NCBI GenBank assembly: GCA_039819095.1
Contig: JBCBSP010000014.1
Span: 1 to 26,171, forward strand
Origin: JBCBSP01 sp039819095
GTDB taxonomy: Bacteria > Pseudomonadota > Alphaproteobacteria > Caulobacterales > Maricaulaceae
Direction of reading: 5' to 3'
Length of the DNA stretch: 26,171 bases
The position numbers and the translations under genes are program-made. Below are positions 23,395 to 26,171 of this stretch, piece after piece. The notes beneath the pieces were generated by a model. The model ran no database searches, was not told the DNA's origin, and saw only the letters and a list, made by a program, of their open reading frames with translations. How positions within the stretch are numbered: the first letter of the stretch is position 1; each line of letters starts with the position of its first letter.

Positions 23395-26004
23395 ATGCGC
23401 GACGAGACTTCTTCGACACGGCTGCCTGAACCCTTCGCCGGCTGGTTCGCCGATCGCGGATGGGCGCCACGCGATCATCAGCTGGCCATGGTTCAGGCCG
23501 CCCGCCGCGGTGAGGATGCGCTTCTCATCGCGCCGACCGGCGGGGGCAAGACGCTGGGCGGTTTTCTGCCCAGCCTGATTGAACTGGCCGAGACCGCCCG
23601 GCGCGAAGGCCCCGCCCGCAGCCATCGCCTGCACACGCTGTATGTCTCGCCGCTCAAGGCGCTGAGCCAGGATGTGGCGCGCAATCTGATCACCCCGTGC
23701 GAAGAGATGGGTCTTGATCTGCGCATTGAAACGCGCACCGGTGATACGCCGGGCTCCAAACGCCAGCGCCAGCGGCGCAGCCCGCCTGACATCCTTCTGA
23801 CCACGCCGGAACAGATCGCCCTGTTCTGCGCGCAGGAAAACGCCGGCGCCTTCTTCGCTGACCTCAAAGCGGTGATCATCGACGAGGTGCATGCCCTGGC
23901 GCCGCAAAAGCGCGGCGATCTTCTGGCGCTGGGTCTGGCCGCGATCAGTCGCTATGCCCCCGATGCGCGCCGGATCGGGCTTTCAGCCACGGTGAAGGAT
24001 GTCGACGGTCACGCCCGCTGGCTCGCCCGCCAGACCGGAGAGACGGCGCGTTTCGCACACATCGTTCGCGGTCAGGGCGGCGCGGCGCCGGTGGTGGAGA
24101 TTCTCACGCCCGAGGACCGCATCCCCTGGGCCGGCCATTCCGGTCGGCACGCCATCAGCGATGTCTATCAGCAGATCAAGTCGGCGCGCACCGCGCTCAT
24201 CTTCGTCAATACGCGCTCACAGGCCGAGTTCATGTTCCAGATGCTCTGGTCGGTGAATGAGGACGCCCTGCCGATCGCCCTGCATCATGGCTCGCTGAGC
24301 GTTGAGCAACGCCGCAAGGTCGAAGCTGCGATGGCGTCCGGCGCGCTGCGGGGCGTCGTGTGCACCTCAACGCTCGATCTTGGAATCGACTGGGGCGATG
24401 TCGATCTCGTCATCCAGATGGGCGCGCCCAAGGGCTCAGCGCGGCTCATCCAGCGCCTGGGCCGCGCCAATCACCGGCTGGACGAGGTTTCGCGCGCCAT
24501 CCTCACCCCGACCAACCGGTTCGAGCATCTCGAATGCCTGGCCGCGCGCGATGCGGTCGCCGAACAGGCGCTGGACGGCGAACCGCTGCGCACCGGATCG
24601 CTCGATGTTCTCGCCCAGCACGTGATGGGCCGGGCCTGCGGCGATCCGTTCGATAGGGATGGGCTGTATGAGGAAATCACCGCCGCCGCGCCCTATGCGG
24701 AGCTGCCGTGCGAGACGTTTGATCGCGTGGTCGAGTTCGTCGCCAATGGCGGCTATGCGCTTGGCACGTATGATCGTTTCCGCAGGCTCGTACAGACCCG
24801 CGACGGGCTCTGGCGGGCCCGCTCGCGTGATGTGGCGCAACGTCACCGGTTGAATATCGGCGCCATCGTGGAAAGCCCGATGCTGGATGTGCGGCTTTCA
24901 AAGCGCGGACCGTCCGCCAACCCCAGACCGCCCGGTGCGCTCAACCCCGATTACGGCATGGCTGCGATCTCGCGGGGGCTGTCGCCCGGCAAAGCTGAAC
25001 GGGCGGCTCCCGGCTTGTCGCAAGACCAGGTCGGACAGGGAAGGCCCCGCCCGGTCGGTCGCCGCCTGGGTCAGGTGGAGGAATGGTATTGCGACCAGCT
25101 CAGCCCTGGCGACACCTTCATGTTCGCCGGTCAGATCCTGCGCTTTGAGGGCGTCAGCGGAACCGATTGTCTGGTGACGCGATCCTCCGCCGAGGAACCC
25201 AAAGTGCCAAGCTGGAATGGCGGCAAGTTTCCGCTCTCCACCTATCTGGCCGAACGGGTGCGCAATCTCGTGCACGACCCGTCCAGCTGGACTGATCTGC
25301 CGGCTCAGGTACGCGAATGGCTGCAGCTGCAAAAGGACAAGTCTCAACTGCCGGCGCCGAACCGGCTCCTGGTGGAGACCTTCCCGCGCGGGGCCAGGCA
25401 TTATCTCGTCTGCTACCCGTTCGAGGGACGGCTCGCCCATCAGACGCTCGGCATGCTGCTGACGAGGCGACTGGAGCGGTTGAAGATGAAACCGCTCGGC
25501 TTTGTCGCGAATGAGTATGCGCTGTCGGTCTGGGCGCTGGAGGACATGTCCGGACTCAGCTTCGCCGAGCTGTTCTCTGAAGACATGCTGGGCGATGATC
25601 TCGACGCTTGGCTGGCTGAAAGCGATCTGATGAAGCGCACCTTCAGGAATTGCGCCGTCATCGCCGGGCTAATCGAGCGCCGCTTTCCCGGTCAGGAAAA
25701 GACCGGGCGCCAAGTCACCTTCTCAGCCGACCTGATCTACAACGTGCTGCGCGAGCACGAGCCCGATCACATCCTTCTGCAGGCCGCCTGGGAGGATGCG
25801 GGAAGCGGCTTGCTGGATATCCGCCGGCTCGCCGCCATGTTGGGACGCGTAGCCGGCGAGATCGACGCGGTTGCGCTGAAGCGCATCTCTCCGCTCGCCG
25901 TCCCGGTCATGATGGAGATCGGCCGCGAACCGATCCATGGCGAAGCCAGCGACGCGATCCTGGAAGACGCCTCCATGGACCTGGTTGCAGAAGCGATGGG
26001 CTGA
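23395..26004 (+). CDS. ligase-associated Lhr-like DEXH-box DNA repair helicase
   Basis: An 869-residue superfamily 2 helicase of the Lhr-core type, the form linked in other bacteria to a DNA ligase, a nuclease and a PdeM-like phosphoesterase in DNA damage response. Motifs: Q-like HQLAMVQA, Walker A APTGGGKT (46-53), Ia YVSPLKALSQD, Ib TTPEQIAL, DEVH box at 163-166, III LSATVKD, then FVNTRSQAEFMFQ, STLDLGIDWGDVDLVIQMG and RLIQRLGRANHR. The winged-helix and beta-barrel parts follow (GEVEE-type GQVEEWYCDQLSPGDTF, then FEGRLAHQTLGMLLTRRLE). A Pro/Gly/Arg-rich insert of about 50 residues (504-555) splits the usual sequence between RLSK and RRLGQVEEW. No strong ribosome binding site precedes the ATG. 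No ligase or nuclease gene is in the window. Confidence 0.92.
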   Translation: MRDETSSTRLPEPFAGWFADRGWAPRDHQLAMVQAARRGEDALLIAPTGGGKTLGGFLPSLIELAETARREGPARSHRLHTLYVSPLKALSQDVARNLITPCEEMGLDLRIETRTGDTPGSKRQRQRRSPPDILLTTPEQIALFCAQENAGAFFADLKAVIIDEVHALAPQKRGDLLALGLAAISRYAPDARRIGLSATVKDVDGHARWLARQTGETARFAHIVRGQGGAAPVVEILTPEDRIPWAGHSGRHAISDVYQQIKSARTALIFVNTRSQAEFMFQMLWSVNEDALPIALHHGSLSVEQRRKVEAAMASGALRGVVCTSTLDLGIDWGDVDLVIQMGAPKGSARLIQRLGRANHRLDEVSRAILTPTNRFEHLECLAARDAVAEQALDGEPLRTGSLDVLAQHVMGRACGDPFDRDGLYEEITAAAPYAELPCETFDRVVEFVANGGYALGTYDRFRRLVQTRDGLWRARSRDVAQRHRLNIGAIVESPMLDVRLSKRGPSANPRPPGALNPDYGMAAISRGLSPGKAERAAPGLSQDQVGQGRPRPVGRRLGQVEEWYCDQLSPGDTFMFAGQILRFEGVSGTDCLVTRSSAEEPKVPSWNGGKFPLSTYLAERVRNLVHDPSSWTDLPAQVREWLQLQKDKSQLPAPNRLLVETFPRGARHYLVCYPFEGRLAHQTLGMLLTRRLERLKMKPLGFVANEYALSVWALEDMSGLSFAELFSEDMLGDDLDAWLAESDLMKRTFRNCAVIAGLIERRFPGQEKTGRQVTFSADLIYNVLREHEPDHILLQAAWEDAGSGLLDIRRLAAMLGRVAGEIDAVALKRISPLAVPVMMEIGREPIHGEASDAILEDASMDLVAEAMG

Positions 26005-26032
26005 CAGGATGGGTGAGTTCCAACGGATGGAG

Positions 26033-26170
26033 CTAGCCCAGCTTCACCCCGAAATGCTCGGCGGCATAGCTCAGGAATTTGAAGGTCTGGCGCGCGCCTT
26101 CGGTATACTCCTCCTGGCCGTCAGTGGTGGTGATCTGGTCGAAGTGAGCCGCCACGGCTTCCGGCGTCTG
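26033..26170 (-). CDS. C-terminal fragment of a convergent gene (possibly SDR-type hydroxyacyl-CoA dehydrogenase)
   Basis: A minus-strand frame enters from the right edge and ends with TAG (plus-strand 26033-26035), giving 45 visible residues (starting QTPEAVAAHFDQITTTDG, ending AAEHFGVKLG). The TPEAVAAHFDQI pattern resembles the end of SDR proteins related to the dehydrogenase part of peroxisomal multifunctional enzyme 2, but this is a weak resemblance in a short tail. It is convergent with the Lhr-like gene, with 28 bp between stops. Confidence 0.5.
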   Translation of the reverse strand, partial: QTPEAVAAHFDQITTTDGQEEYTEGARQTFKFLSYAAEHFGVKLG

Positions 26171-26171
26171 C

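Overview
The window is G+C-rich chromosomal DNA from an alphaproteobacterium. The best guess is the Maricaulales/Hyphomonadaceae neighbourhood (Oceanicaulis/Maricaulis-like). This rests on an SspB of the alphaproteobacterial type, the minus-strand order yqeY-like > dnaG > rpoD divergent from carA, a dnaG primase with a degenerate zinc site, and promoters resembling the Caulobacter housekeeping consensus (TTGACG-type -35, GCTA-type -10). It is mostly housekeeping and metabolic DNA. I see no prophage, insertion sequence, CRISPR array, tRNA or rRNA.

Layout, left to right. (1) 1-4.3 kb: the tail of an unknown gene; a cytochrome P450 on the minus strand; a tight plus-strand operon, sspB > PaaI-type thioesterase > MFS transporter, in which each gene overlaps the next by 4 bp; a RusA-family resolvase on the minus strand. 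(2) 4.4-8.5 kb: fumC, a small ribbon-helix-helix protein, a secreted protein of unknown function, and a divergent ClC-family anion transporter. (3) 8.6-15.6 kb: the UvrD/PcrA helicase runs into the convergent yqeY-dnaG-rpoD cluster, with a 117-bp inverted-repeat element between the uvrD and rpoD stops. (4) 15.8-20.7 kb: carA, an FkbM-type methyltransferase overlapping a Tat/lipobox family 5 solute-binding lipoprotein, then a convergent orphan PstS-like phosphate-binding lipoprotein with a possible Pho half-box. (5) 20.8-23.2 kb: a polyamine module made of an ornithine/lysine-type decarboxylase followed 4 bp later by a deoxyhypusine-synthase-like protein. The decarboxylase starts at TTG and is overlapped by a short ATG-started upstream ORF with a strong ribosome binding site. 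(6) 23.4-26.2 kb: a ligase-associated Lhr-type DEXH helicase carrying an unusual in-frame insert of about 50 residues, and the tail of a convergent gene.

The genes form several independent units: replication/transcription core (dnaG, rpoD, uvrD), DNA repair (uvrD, Lhr-like, RusA), central metabolism (fumC, carA), proteolysis (sspB), polyamines and transport. No single large novel system is evident. The most interesting signals are small-scale: the possible leader ORF on the decarboxylase, the intergenic inverted-repeat element and its partial relative near 19.4 kb, the Lhr insert, altered key residues in DnaG and the ClC protein, and three convergent gene pairs whose stop codons overlap at CTAG or CTAA. 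No gene-free stretch exceeds 300 bp; the longest (about 190-220 bp) are described as features or findings.
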